From Candidatus Chryseobacterium colombiense (lineage in GTDB: Bacteria > Bacteroidota > Bacteroidia > Flavobacteriales > Weeksellaceae): 64,000 nt of DNA. How positions within the stretch are numbered: position 1 is the first letter of the stretch; every line of letters starts with the position of its first letter. Of this stretch, positions 34,390-43,658 are shown piece after piece. The stretch spans positions 1,736,001 to 1,800,000 of the forward strand of contig CP119310.1 of the NCBI GenBank assembly GCA_029203185.1, given 5' to 3'. The notes beneath the pieces are model-generated. The model saw nothing but the letters and a program-made list of their open reading frames with translations. It had not been told where the DNA came from and ran no database searches. The position numbers and the translations under genes are program-made.

Positions 34390-36015
34390 ATGTCTAAAGC
34401 AATTTCGCAAGTACCATTTGCAGTAAACGAACCGGTAAATTCTTATGCACCGGGAACTCCGGAAGTAAAAAGCCTTATCGCTCAATACAAGAAAATGTGG
34501 GCTGAAAAAGTAGAAATCCCAATGATCATTAATGGTAAAGAAGTAAAAACTGATGATAAGGTTCAACTTCAGTCACCTCAGGATCATGCTCATGATTTTG
34601 GTTTTTACCACAGAGGAACAATGCAACACGTAGACGATGCTATCAACGCTGCATTGGCTGCAAAAAAAGAATGGAACGAGCTGGGTTGGGAACAACGTGC
34701 GGCAATCTTCTTAAAAGCTGCTGATCTTTTAGCGGGTCCTTACAGAGATGTAATTAACGCAGCAACCATGATCGGTCAATCGAAAAACGTACACCAGGCT
34801 GAGATTGATGCTGCTTGTGAGTTTATTGATTTCTTAAGATTCAATGTTGAATTCATGACGGAAATGTATTCTGAGCAGCCGGTTTCTGATGCAGGAATCT
34901 GGAATCGTGTAGAATACAGACCATTGGAAGGATTCTGTTTTGCAGTAACTCCGTTCAACTTTACGGCAATTTCAGGAAACTTGCCAACTTGTATGGCCAT
35001 GCTTGGAAACGTAGTGGTTTGGAAACCTTCTGATAAGCAAATTTATTCTGCAAAAGTAATTATGGATGTTTTAACTGAAGCAGGTCTTCCTGCAGGTGTT
35101 ATCAACATGATCTTTACAGACGGAAAAGAAACTGCTGAGAAAGTTCTAGCACACAGAGATTTTGCAGGGCTTCATTTTACAGGTTCTACAAAAGTATTCC
35201 AGGGAATGTGGAAAATGATCGGTGACAATATTCACAACTACAGAACATATCCAAGAATTGTTGGGGAAACTGGTGGAAAAGATTTCGTTATCGCTCACCC
35301 TTCTTCCAACGTAGAAGCAGTAGCTACAGCTTTAGTAAGAGGAGCTTTCGAATATCAGGGACAGAAATGTTCTGCAGCTTCAAGAGCTTATATTCCGCAG
35401 TCACTTTGGGCAGATGTGAAAAAAGTAATGGAAACCCAGATTGCTTCCATTAAAATAGGTTCACCTGAAGATCCATCCAACTTTGTAAATGCTGTGATCG
35501 ACAAAAATTCTTTCGAAAAATGTAAAGGATATATAGACAGAGCCAATGCATCTGGTGAAGCTAGCGTAGTAATCGGCGGACAGGTCGATGATTCTAAAGG
35601 ATGGTTTGTAAACCCAACTGTCATCGAAACTACCAATCCTCAGTATGAAAGTATGGTGGAAGAAATCTTCGGACCCATTTTATCTGTTTATGTATATGAA
35701 GATGCAAAATGGGCTGAAACTTTACAATTAGTAGATTCTTCTTCTCCTTATTCATTGACAGGTTCTGTTTTTGCTCAAGACAGATACGCTATCAACGAAG
35801 CATTCAAAGCATTGGAAAATGCATCCGGAAACTTCTACATCAATGACAAGCCAACTGGTGCAGTTGTTGGTCAACAGCCTTTCGGTGGTGGCAGAGCTTC
35901 AGGAACTAACGATAAAGCAGGTTCTAAAATGAACTTATTAAGATGGACTTCTGTAAGATCTATCAAAGAAACTTTTGTTTCTCCTAAAGATTACAAATAT
36001 CCATACTTAGGTTAA
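34390..36015 (+). CDS. pruA: 1-pyrroline-5-carboxylate dehydrogenase (L-glutamate gamma-semialdehyde dehydrogenase)
   Basis: 541 residues. An aldehyde dehydrogenase fold of the PruA type: FCFAVTPFNFTAISGN and NVVVWKPSDKQIYSA for the NAD site, the general base in IVGETGGKDFVIAHP, and the catalytic cysteine in EYQGQKCSAASRAY near residue 328. The closing PFGGGRASGTNDKAG is typical. It oxidises glutamate semialdehyde, the product of proline dehydrogenase, to glutamate in the cytoplasm. It is a single-domain enzyme; no proline dehydrogenase domain or gene is adjacent. Confidence 0.96.
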   Translation: MSKAISQVPFAVNEPVNSYAPGTPEVKSLIAQYKKMWAEKVEIPMIINGKEVKTDDKVQLQSPQDHAHDFGFYHRGTMQHVDDAINAALAAKKEWNELGWEQRAAIFLKAADLLAGPYRDVINAATMIGQSKNVHQAEIDAACEFIDFLRFNVEFMTEMYSEQPVSDAGIWNRVEYRPLEGFCFAVTPFNFTAISGNLPTCMAMLGNVVVWKPSDKQIYSAKVIMDVLTEAGLPAGVINMIFTDGKETAEKVLAHRDFAGLHFTGSTKVFQGMWKMIGDNIHNYRTYPRIVGETGGKDFVIAHPSSNVEAVATALVRGAFEYQGQKCSAASRAYIPQSLWADVKKVMETQIASIKIGSPEDPSNFVNAVIDKNSFEKCKGYIDRANASGEASVVIGGQVDDSKGWFVNPTVIETTNPQYESMVEEIFGPILSVYVYEDAKWAETLQLVDSSSPYSLTGSVFAQDRYAINEAFKALENASGNFYINDKPTGAVVGQQPFGGGRASGTNDKAGSKMNLLRWTSVRSIKETFVSPKDYKYPYLG

Positions 36016-36061
36016 TTAGTAATGACAATAAATAAATTAATTATTGCTCATTAGTCAATAC

Positions 36062-36092
36062 AGCCTCGGAATTTCGGTTTCGGGGCTTTTTT
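36062..36092 (+). terminator. Terminator of pruA
   Basis: AGCCtCG and TCGgGGCT pair imperfectly and are followed by six T. It lies about 50 bp after the stop codon. Confidence 0.6.
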
Positions 36093-36235
36093 ATGAATAC
36101 AACGAATAAAGCATCAAATAAGACCATTTATCTTGTTTTAACAAACCTTAATCTATTTTATTGATATTTAATATTTTACAATCCAATCCAGGAATAATAA
36201 TTGAACTTTATCATCTACACCCAAAATAAAATAAT

Positions 36236-36403
36236 ATGAAAAAGTTTTTGTTACTAGCCATAGGGCTGGGAATTTTCACCGTGAGTTGCGGAACTAAAGA
36301 ATCTACTATGCAGAATAATAATTCAGATTCAGCATCTGTATCACCTGCAAAAGTTGACACTGTAAAGGTAGATTCTACCGCATTGCCACCAGCAACAAGA
36401 TAA
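36236..36403 (+). CDS. Small lipoprotein (55 aa)
   Basis: 55 residues. MKKFLLLAIGLGIFTVSC is a lipoprotein signal with the lipobox cysteine at 18, followed by a short S/N/D/V-rich, probably unfolded tail (VDTVKVDSTALPPATR). The tail has the low-complexity style of small Flavobacteriia lipoproteins. A strong terminator follows 17 bp after the stop. The function is unknown. It resembles the 72-residue lipoprotein at 36544 in design. Confidence 0.7.
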   Translation: MKKFLLLAIGLGIFTVSCGTKESTMQNNNSDSASVSPAKVDTVKVDSTALPPATR

Positions 36404-36418
36404 AGTTTACTCTTTAAA

Positions 36419-36459
36419 AAACTCAGGCGCGGAACTTCGTTCCGCGCCTGAGTTTTTTG
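36419..36459 (+). terminator. Strong GC-rich terminator
   Basis: AACTCAGGCGCGGAA pairs perfectly over 15 bp with TTCCGCGCCTGAGTT around a CTTCG loop and is followed by six T. It terminates the 55-residue lipoprotein gene and is notably GC-rich for this AT-rich genome. Confidence 0.9.
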
Positions 36460-36543
36460 TTACGTTAAATTAAATTTCTCTGAATTCAGAATTTCCACTC
36501 ATCTTATTTTTTATTATATTTGAGCAACATTAAAAGCAATCAT

Positions 36544-36762
36544 ATGAAAAAACTATGGATCGTAACCGGTCTAGGCTTACTGTTTTTAGGAAGCTGTGCA
36601 GACAAAAAAGAAAACAGAGAAGAATTTAAAGCAGCCCACGATAAAGATTCCTTAAGAAACAGAATGGGTGATTCCGCGGTAGCAAATTCTGAACCTTCAC
36701 AGACAACTCCAGAAGAATCGGCAAAAGTTCCCAAGGACAGCCTTACTTCTCCAAAAAAATAA
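36544..36762 (+). CDS. Small lipoprotein (72 aa)
   Basis: 72 residues from the ATG at 36544. The frame is open eight codons further up, but only this start places the lipoprotein signal at the N terminus (MKKLWIVTGLGLLFLGSC, lipobox cysteine at 18). The rest is charged and unfolded-looking, rich in D, E, K, S and P. No family is recognised. It is monocistronic and followed by a hairpin. Confidence 0.75.
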   Translation: MKKLWIVTGLGLLFLGSCADKKENREEFKAAHDKDSLRNRMGDSAVANSEPSQTTPEESAKVPKDSLTSPKK

Positions 36763-36795
36763 AAAAGCTTACCCAGAACTGGGAAACATTGATAC

Positions 36796-36823
36796 AAATC
36801 CGTAATATATATTGCGGATTTTC
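36796..36823 (+). terminator. Terminator of the 72-aa lipoprotein gene
   Basis: AAATCCGTAAT pairs with ATTGCGGATTT around ATAT, with one G-T pair, followed by a short T run. Confidence 0.6.
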
Positions 36824-36908
36824 TTGTTGTTTTCCCTCATTAATCTCCTTTCCGTAAATACTTTACAATATTTCTTAAATAATCAAATAATGTAATGCTG
36901 TTAATGAT

Positions 36909-36916
36909 TACATTTG
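36909..36916 (+). promoter_or_regulatory. -7 promoter box of the thioredoxin-fold gene
   Basis: TACATTTG matches TAnnTTTG exactly and lies 20 bp before the ATG at 36937. No good upstream box is visible. Confidence 0.5.
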
Positions 36917-36936
36917 TAGCGGTCAAAAAAAATTAA

Positions 36937-38100
36937 ATGAAAAAGTTAGCAATATTATCTTCCCTGTTTATCGGAGCATTAGCATTTGCTCAGGGAATTA
37001 AATTTGAAGAAAGCAATTTCGCTAGTGTTTTAGCTAAAGCTAAGAAAGAAAATAAACTTGTATTTATAGATGCGTACGCTTCTTGGTGTGGACCTTGTAA
37101 GCTAATGGTAAAAAATATCTTTCCGCTTCAGACTGTGGGTGACTATTACAACAGCCATTTCATAAGCACAAAAATCGATATGGAAAAAGGAGAAGGAATC
37201 GAACTTGCAAAGAAGTATAATGTAAAAGCTTTCCCGACCTATCTTTTCGTTGACGGAAACGGGGAAGTAGTCCACAGAACGTTAGGATATGTAGAAGAAA
37301 ATGACTTCATCCAGTTTGCAAAAGATGCAGGAGATCCTAGTAAAAGATTAACCGCTTTGAAACAAAAATTCGAGGACGGAGAAAAAGATCCGGAGTTTTT
37401 GAAAAACCTTGCCGGTCTTACGATCTATAACGACGCCGAATTTGCAGGAAGAGTACTGGAGCGTTATTTTGCTGCTAAAACTGAATTAGACAGAGATGAT
37501 GTACAAATGCTGCTTTCTGGAGCTCAGACAACAGACAGTCCGTTGTATAAAACGTTTCAATCAAAAAAAGCTGAAATTGTAAAAGTTGTTACTGCTGAAA
37601 AATATGACGCCATTGATAAGAACATCAAAATCAGTTCTCTTTTCAAAAAGTCATATAATAAGGAGACTAAAACCTGGAATGATAATTATTTCCTGACGGA
37701 AGCACAGAAATTCATGCCAAAAGAAGAAGCTGAAAAAATCCTTAAAAGAACACAGGCGGGAAGAGCATTAAGAGATAAAGATTTTGCAACATACGAAAAA
37801 CTGACGCTTGAACTTTACAAGGACACTTCGGCTCTCTCTTCAGAAGAACTGAACTCTATCGCATGGAATTTCTTTGAAAATGTAAATAACAAATCTTCTT
37901 TACAAAAAGCATTAGCATGGGCTCATGAATCTGTAAAGAAAAATGAAAACTATGCCAACACAGATACTTTAGCGAACATTTACAATAAAGTAGGGGACAA
38001 AAAGAATGCTAAATTGTGGGCTGAAAGATCAATTGAACTGGCAAAAAATACAGGACAGGATTCTACAGATACTGAAAAGCTGTTAAAAACTCTTTTGTAG
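36937..38100 (+). CDS. Periplasmic thioredoxin-fold protein
   Basis: 387 residues. A signal peptide (MKKLAILSSLFIGALAFAQG) is followed by a thioredoxin domain (about 22-130) with the active site DAYASWCGPCKLMVKN and the cis-proline in VKAFPTYLFVDGNG. The remaining 250 residues are helical and end in a TPR-like segment (LANIYNKVGDKKNAKLWAERS). It probably acts as a thiol reductase or oxidase in the periplasm. The partner is unknown. Transcribed alone from a promoter at 36909 and ended by a terminator. Confidence 0.9.
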   Translation: MKKLAILSSLFIGALAFAQGIKFEESNFASVLAKAKKENKLVFIDAYASWCGPCKLMVKNIFPLQTVGDYYNSHFISTKIDMEKGEGIELAKKYNVKAFPTYLFVDGNGEVVHRTLGYVEENDFIQFAKDAGDPSKRLTALKQKFEDGEKDPEFLKNLAGLTIYNDAEFAGRVLERYFAAKTELDRDDVQMLLSGAQTTDSPLYKTFQSKKAEIVKVVTAEKYDAIDKNIKISSLFKKSYNKETKTWNDNYFLTEAQKFMPKEEAEKILKRTQAGRALRDKDFATYEKLTLELYKDTSALSSEELNSIAWNFFENVNNKSSLQKALAWAHESVKKNENYANTDTLANIYNKVGDKKNAKLWAERSIELAKNTGQDSTDTEKLLKTLL

Positions 38101-38117
38101 TAAAAGAAAATTATAAT

Positions 38118-38152
38118 AAAAAAGCCGAAGAATATCTTCGGCTTTTTTTATT
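38118..38152. terminator. Bidirectional terminator
   Basis: AAAAAAGCCGAAGA pairs with TCTTCGGCTTTTTTT around a small AT loop. It sits between the convergent thioredoxin-fold gene and fabH and has A and T tracts on both sides. Confidence 0.88.
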
Positions 38153-38164
38153 GATTTATTGTAA

Positions 38165-39187
38165 TTAATATTCAAATAAAACGCTACCCCATGTAAATCC
38201 ACTTCCAAAGGCTGAAAGAAGAACCAAATCTCCCCTTTTGATCTTCCCCTCTTCTATAGCTTCACTTAAAGCAATAGGAATTGAAGCAGCCGTTGTGTTC
38301 CCGTATTTCTGGATATTGTTATGGATTTTTTCATCCGGTAATCCAAATTTCTGCTGAACAAACTGAGCAATTCTTAAATTCGCTTGATGCGGAATAAACA
38401 TATCCAGATCTTCTATCGTCTTTCCTGCTTTTTCCAGGGCCTCCTGCATCGTTTCAGGAAATCTTGTTACAGCATGTTTAAATACAAAGTTTCCGTTCAT
38501 AATAGGATATACCTCTTTATTCGTCACATTTTCCGGCTCTTTTCTCATTCTGTCGCTCCATCCGAATTTAGAACCCGGGAACTGAGTACACAGCTCATCG
38601 GCATATTTCCCTTCAGAATGCATATTGAACGACAAAATATCTCCCGCATTTTCATCTTCCGTAGCAGAAAGTACGATTGCTCCTGCTCCATCTCCAAAAA
38701 TTACGGAAACCCCTCTTCCCTCATCAGAAAAATCTAATCCGAAAGAATGAATTTCAGCACCAACCACCAGGATATTTTTATAGGTATTCGACTTAATGAA
38801 AGCATTGGCAACACTCATAGCATAGACAAAACCTGAACATTGATTTCTTACGTCCAATGCTCCGATTGTATCACAACCTAACATATCCTGCAACAGCACC
38901 CCACATCCCGGAAAATAATAATCCGGAGAAAGGGTTGCAAAAATAATATAGTCGATATCTTTAGCGGTCAGACCTGCATTTTTAAGCGCTTTCTTTGAAG
39001 CTTTAAAACCTAAATATGCAGTGGTCTCCTGACTGTCATTTCTGTTTTTTCTGTGTCTTCTTTCTTTGATTCCCGTCCTCTCCGTAATCCACTCATCATT
39101 GGTCGTCATTAATTTTGCTAGATCATCATTCGTAACAACGTTGTCCGGAACATAAAATCCAATCCCTTTTATTGTACTTTTAATCAT
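38165..39187 (-). CDS. fabH: Beta-ketoacyl-ACP synthase III
   Basis: 340 residues from the ATG at 39185-39187. A start 21 bp upstream overlaps the promoter's -7 box (complement of 39206-39213, TATCTTTG) and is rejected. The thiolase fold has the catalytic triad: the cysteine of DVRNQCSGFVYAM near 119, the histidine of FIPHQANLRIA near 262 and the asparagine of QKYGNTTAASIP near 292. It condenses an acyl-CoA with malonyl-ACP to start fatty acid synthesis. In flavobacteria the branched primers isobutyryl- and isovaleryl-CoA are usual, but this is not shown by the sequence. Confidence 0.94.
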   Translation of the reverse strand: MIKSTIKGIGFYVPDNVVTNDDLAKLMTTNDEWITERTGIKERRHRKNRNDSQETTAYLGFKASKKALKNAGLTAKDIDYIIFATLSPDYYFPGCGVLLQDMLGCDTIGALDVRNQCSGFVYAMSVANAFIKSNTYKNILVVGAEIHSFGLDFSDEGRGVSVIFGDGAGAIVLSATEDENAGDILSFNMHSEGKYADELCTQFPGSKFGWSDRMRKEPENVTNKEVYPIMNGNFVFKHAVTRFPETMQEALEKAGKTIEDLDMFIPHQANLRIAQFVQQKFGLPDEKIHNNIQKYGNTTAASIPIALSEAIEEGKIKRGDLVLLSAFGSGFTWGSVLFEY

Positions 39188-39259
39188 ATAGTTTTTTAAT
39201 TTTGGCAAAGATAAAATTTATTTAATACATAGGATTTCAAAATATTACTATTTTTACTT

Positions 39260-40159
39260 ATGCCAATTAACACCATATATAGAGATTCCCACTGCGAATG
39301 GGTAGATGTGGAAGCTCCTACCGAAGAAGACTTAAAATTTCTTCATGAAAGGTATGAAATCAACAATCTATTGTTAGAAGATACCTTAGATCCGAACCAC
39401 CTACCGAAATATGAAGAAGACGGAAATGTAAAGTTTTTTCTTCTCCGGGAAAGTACGGAACTTGAAAGAAAAACACTCAATACAATAAGTGATATAAGCA
39501 CCAAAATCGGGATTTTCCTGATCAATCATACCATCATTACCATTCACAGGATGAAGACCAAAAGTATTGTTCATACCAAAAAAGAGCTTTCTTCCGCAGA
39601 GGGCAATACTACTTCTGACAAAATTGCTTTAATGATTGCTTTACTGATCATGAAAAGCTTTGATGATGAATCGGTAAGTCTGATGGAAACCATGGATAAT
39701 ATTGAAAATGAAATTTTTCTTAAAAACACCAACCATACCAATCAGATCAGAAGACTCTATAAATTAAAAAGAAAATCCGGACTGAATTCAAGGGTTCTGA
39801 CTATTTCTACGGATGCGATTGATAAATTTAAGCTTCTGAATCTTCAGGATTCTGAAGTAGTGGATTTAAAAGATAAACATAAAGATGTTGTAGCCGATTT
39901 TGACCATTTAAATATCCAGATTACCAATCTTATTTCTATGTTTCTGGCGCTTTCAGATCAAAAAGCCAATCAGGTCATGAAAGTTCTGGCAATCTATTCA
40001 GTCTACTTTCTACCCATTACCTTTATTGCCGGTTTATACGGAATGAACTTCGAAAATATGCCGGAACTACGCCATAAATATGGGTATTATATTACATTAG
40101 GAGTAATGGTCTTGGTTGTTATCTGCACATTTATCTATGCAAGGCGCAAGCAATGGTAG
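39260..40159 (+). CDS. corA: CorA-family magnesium transporter
   Basis: 299 residues. A long N-terminal cytoplasmic domain ends in two transmembrane helices, and the signature GMN sits between them (AGLYGMNFENMPE, about 258-270), with a basic C terminus (ARRKQW). These features define the CorA family of pentameric Mg2+/Co2+ channels. It is divergent from fabH across 72 bp. No ykoK-type riboswitch is apparent upstream, where the gap is too short. Confidence 0.93.
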   Translation: MPINTIYRDSHCEWVDVEAPTEEDLKFLHERYEINNLLLEDTLDPNHLPKYEEDGNVKFFLLRESTELERKTLNTISDISTKIGIFLINHTIITIHRMKTKSIVHTKKELSSAEGNTTSDKIALMIALLIMKSFDDESVSLMETMDNIENEIFLKNTNHTNQIRRLYKLKRKSGLNSRVLTISTDAIDKFKLLNLQDSEVVDLKDKHKDVVADFDHLNIQITNLISMFLALSDQKANQVMKVLAIYSVYFLPITFIAGLYGMNFENMPELRHKYGYYITLGVMVLVVICTFIYARRKQW

Positions 40160-40363
40160 TTTCACTGTAAAAAATCGTGAAAACACTGGGGTTAAATATT
40201 TTAAATATAATTAGTTTTGAATGATACAACAAAAAACATAATATTTTAACTGTCATTCCGACAAAGGAGGAATCTCATAAATGTTTTAAAGATTCTTCAT
40301 TTCAGTCCCTTTCATTCAGAATGACAGTCTATCTTTGAATACTATTTCATAAAACACCAAACC
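40160..40363. other. Intergenic gap with an 80-bp inverted-repeat element
   Basis: ACTGTCATTC at 40249-40258 is the exact complement of GAATGACAGT at 40319-40328. Inside, AATCT and AGATT also pair. It is one of three relatives in this window and holds no gene. Confidence 0.65.
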
Positions 40364-41950
40364 ATGAAACCTGAACAGTTAAACAACATCCTTGAAGAAG
40401 ATATCCTTTCCAAAGATTCCAAAGAAAAGCTTGCTTCATTGTATGATAAGATTTCCAACAAAGAGTTTTCTGATCTTTTGGATGTCAATGGAAATCAATA
40501 TATAGAGTTTGTTCAGGAAGGAGGCGGAGTCTGGGGAAGTGCACTGGTGGGCTATCTGTATGGTCTTGAAATTTTTGGGATCCGTTTCCTGAAAATCGCA
40601 GGAACCAGCGCAGGAGCTATTAATACAATGCTTATTGCAGCCTGTAAAACTAAAGAAGAGGCCAAAAGTGAAGTTATAAAAGACATTCTTTTCAACTGGA
40701 ATTTTGCAGATTTTATGGATGGAAAACCCTATGTAAAGACCACCATCCATGCGATGCTGAATAACAAGAATTTCATTAAAATAAATGCAGTGTTAGCTGT
40801 CATTCTCATGCTTATTCTTGTCATTATTCCTTTTGCTGTACCGTCAGAAACTACCTTACGGGCTAAACTGCTTTTTCTGATTCCTTTGATCCCCATACTT
40901 ATTGCTCTGATTTGTTTGAATAAATTGTATCGTGATTTTAAGAAACAAAATAGCGGCTTCAATCCGGGAAATGCTTTCCTAAGCCAAATGAAACAGGTTC
41001 TCAACAGCTTTGGAATAAAAACCGTAGCAGAGCTTAATAAAAAATTTATTCAAAAAGAGGATGAACTTGGCCTGCATTACCGCTATGGCAACGGCCAGGA
41101 ATACTATAATAAAGCTTTGCAAAGTATTGAAAGCATCAAAGAGAAAAACTTAGAACATATTGATTCTACCCGGTATAAAATATTCTATGAAAGTTCGGTT
41201 AACAATGACTATTATAAAAACAATCCTTTTTATCAGCTAAAATCCGAATACGTTATTGTTACTACAGATATCAATGCCAAAATAAAAGTTGAGCTTCCTA
41301 CCATGGCCAATCTGTATTGGTCCGAAGAAGAGCTCAAACACATAAGTCCCGCAGAATTCGTTCGGGCTTCCATGTCGGTTCCATTCTTTTTTGAACCCAT
41401 GCAAAAACGTATTAATAAAGATGATGATTCGGTAAAATATGCGTGGAAATTCTGGATGAACACCAAACAGGAAGACATCTATTCTGTAGGAGTTTTTATT
41501 GACGGCGGAAGTATTTCCAACTTTCCCATCGACCTCTTTCATGCGACCGATGTCTTCTATCCAAGAATGCCCTTATTCGGAGTACAGCTGACCAGCGATT
41601 CTGACATTGCCTCCGAAAAAGGAAAAACCAGCGAAGAGATTTTAAAATCACCGTTTTCTTATGCGGGAAATATCATTAGTACTCTAAAAGGGTTTAATGA
41701 TAAAACGTTTCTTACCAAACACTCTTTCTACCGTCTTTTCAGCATTCAGACCGTCAATTGCGGAACAAGCAGCTGGCTGAATTTCTTCATGAAAAAAGAG
41801 GAAAAAGAAGAGCTTTTCAATCGCGGTTTCCAGGCTGCCTTAGATTTTCTCAGCAACTTCGACTGGGAAAAATATAAGTACGAAAGAATGATGCTCTCCA
41901 TGAAAGAGAAGAAGATTCTGAAAGAGGAAGACACACCGACAGTGGGATAA
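40364..41950 (+). CDS. Patatin-like phospholipase with internal membrane segments
   Basis: 528 residues. The patatin core shows the oxyanion loop EGGGVWGSALVGYLYGLE (about 46-63), the nucleophile in IAGTSAGAINTMLIA (GxSxG serine near 80) and the aspartate of VFIDGGSISNFP near 381. Between them, residues about 140-188 contain two hydrophobic helices (INAVLAVILMLILVIIPFAV and LFLIPLIPILIALICL), an insertion that simple patatins lack and that would fix the enzyme in the inner membrane. It probably cleaves acyl chains from phospholipids. The flanking gaps hold dispersed repeats. Confidence 0.9.
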   Translation: MKPEQLNNILEEDILSKDSKEKLASLYDKISNKEFSDLLDVNGNQYIEFVQEGGGVWGSALVGYLYGLEIFGIRFLKIAGTSAGAINTMLIAACKTKEEAKSEVIKDILFNWNFADFMDGKPYVKTTIHAMLNNKNFIKINAVLAVILMLILVIIPFAVPSETTLRAKLLFLIPLIPILIALICLNKLYRDFKKQNSGFNPGNAFLSQMKQVLNSFGIKTVAELNKKFIQKEDELGLHYRYGNGQEYYNKALQSIESIKEKNLEHIDSTRYKIFYESSVNNDYYKNNPFYQLKSEYVIVTTDINAKIKVELPTMANLYWSEEELKHISPAEFVRASMSVPFFFEPMQKRINKDDDSVKYAWKFWMNTKQEDIYSVGVFIDGGSISNFPIDLFHATDVFYPRMPLFGVQLTSDSDIASEKGKTSEEILKSPFSYAGNIISTLKGFNDKTFLTKHSFYRLFSIQTVNCGTSSWLNFFMKKEEKEELFNRGFQAALDFLSNFDWEKYKYERMMLSMKEKKILKEEDTPTVG

Positions 41951-42547
41951 ATCTGATACTTTTTTAATTTTAAATATATGACGAAAACATCTGCCAATGT
42001 TGTGGAAATCGTCGAAATAACACAGAGAATACATCCGGGCGTCTTAGGGTGTTGGAGTAATCCATCTAAAGATATTGAAGTCGCTCGGATCTAAAGATTA
42101 GAGCTGTCATGCTGAACGAAGTCGAAGCATCCATGTTTTATACAAAAGATTTCTCCGCTGTCGAAATGACAGTACCGGAAGTTTTTCAGTTTGTCTTATG
42201 AAATTCCTCCTAAACTATAGATTTACAAAGTTGAGTAAGATCAACAAGAGTGATGAATCACACCCGAGCGTATCCAGACTTTGGAGCCGAGGCTATTGAG
42301 GTGTTGCACTAACCCATCACTATGTCTTGGAGTAACGTTAGTTTAAAGGTTAGTTATTTTTATGATTGGCAGAACAAACTTTTCTCTATTAAAATAAAAG
42401 CTTAGAGCTGTCATTCTGAGGGAATCGAAGCATCTCACTGCTTTATATGAAAAGATTTCTCCGCCGTCGAAATAACAAGAGTGAAATTACATCAGCGAGA
42501 TGACATTGGTCACACGACAGCCTTAAAATGACAAAGGTGAAATGAAA
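41951..42547. repeat. 597-bp gene-free region built of dispersed repeats
   Basis: Two relatives of the GTCAT element occur here, 42104-42173 and 42404-42480, sharing AGAGCTGTCAT, TCGAAGCATC and GATTTCTCCGC. Between them are two degenerate copies of a different unit, around 42030-42065 and 42255-42330, sharing CCGRGCGT and GGTGTTG and ending near CCATC. No open frame longer than chance is seen. Confidence 0.6.
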
Positions 42548-43099
42548 CTATTCTGTTAACCACTTAGGATGGTGTTTCAAAACGGTATGATACACAGGGC
42601 AGCTTTCTGCATGCGAACCTTTCAGATAGCCGATGCTCATCAGAAATTCATTTACAATTTCTCCGCCTGTGAATTTAAAGGTTTTCTTAAAAAGCTTCAT
42701 CCATTCCGGTAATGTTTTCGGGTGATGATGCTCCAGCCATTTTTCAAATGAACAGAATTCTTCCTGCAAACCGACAATTGTTTTTGCATTTTCTATGGCT
42801 GCATTCACTTTTAATTTATTTCTGATAATTCCGGGATCGCTCAGAAGCCTTTCACGGTCAGCTTCTGTATAATGGGCTACTTTTTCGATGTCAAAGTTGC
42901 TGTACGCTTTTCTGAAGCTTTCTTCTTTTTTAAGGATCGTCTCCCAGCTCAATCCAGCCTGATTGATCTCCATGATCAGTCTTCCGAACAATTCATTATC
43001 ATCATGAATTGGGAATCCATAATGGTTATCATGGTAATTTTTGTGAAGCTCTCTCCTGCTTTCAGGCTGCATTCTGTCGATCGCTAAGCAATAACTCAT
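42548..43099 (-). CDS. tag: DNA-3-methyladenine glycosylase I
   Basis: 183 residues, the normal Tag length. Motifs of the family are readable: YHDNHYGFPIHDDNELFGRL, IMEINQAGLSWETILKKEES and DPGIIRNKLKVNAAIENA. It removes 3-methyladenine from alkylated DNA to start base excision repair. The zinc-binding cysteine and histidines at the ends are only partly evident: C4 and C176 (AESCPVYH) with a nearby histidine. It is transcribed alone. Confidence 0.92.
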   Translation of the reverse strand: MSYCLAIDRMQPESRRELHKNYHDNHYGFPIHDDNELFGRLIMEINQAGLSWETILKKEESFRKAYSNFDIEKVAHYTEADRERLLSDPGIIRNKLKVNAAIENAKTIVGLQEEFCSFEKWLEHHHPKTLPEWMKLFKKTFKFTGGEIVNEFLMSIGYLKGSHAESCPVYHTVLKHHPKWLTE

Positions 43100-43230
43100 T
43101 TTCGTTGTAATTACATTTTATACTGTAAAGATAATGGTAAGTACTGACAACTGCTTGTCAGGATTACATTTTCATATCAAATTTACTTTGAAACTGTATT
43201 AGATTAAAATAAAAGATTAGTTTTGTAATA

Positions 43231-43608
43231 ATGTCTCACCCCAGATCACATAACGGTTTATATAAAGCAGTCACTATCCTGTTGCTTCTGGTATTTTCAT
43301 TATCGCCCTGTAGTGTGAAAAGGGATTTGCTGAATATTTTTGATATTGAGCACATCGAAACTTTGAATAAGGTAAAAACAACCGCTGTTTCAACCACCAG
43401 CTGTGACACTTCTTTTCAAAATTATTCAGCTGAATCAACATTTAAAGCTGATAAAAAAGTACAAAAATCAGATTTTTCTTTTCCTATCAATCTGTATTTA
43501 AAAAATCCGGAAACAGAAAAAAAACTTCCCAACTATTCAAAAACAACTACAGGAAACAGCCCTCCAAAATATATTTTGTTTAAACGATTGAAGCTAGATC
43601 TGATTTAG
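43231..43608 (+). CDS. Hypothetical protein next to DoxD-type gene
   Basis: 125 residues. A hydrophobic N-terminal segment (AVTILLLLVFSLSPCS) is either a signal anchor or a lipoprotein-like signal with the cysteine near 27. The remainder is polar with no recognised domain. It ends 50 bp before the DoxD-type gene on the same strand, which suggests cotranscription and a role in the periplasm beside that membrane protein. Confidence 0.6.
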   Translation: MSHPRSHNGLYKAVTILLLLVFSLSPCSVKRDLLNIFDIEHIETLNKVKTTAVSTTSCDTSFQNYSAESTFKADKKVQKSDFSFPINLYLKNPETEKKLPNYSKTTTGNSPPKYILFKRLKLDLI

Positions 43609-43658
43609 GACCTGTCTCAAATCACTTTTAATTCAAATTATTAAACAAGTATACTTTC

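Noticed and set aside
39188..39208. Longer start for fabH
   Set aside because: The upstream ATG overlaps the -7 box at 39206-39213 and the family start is at 39187.
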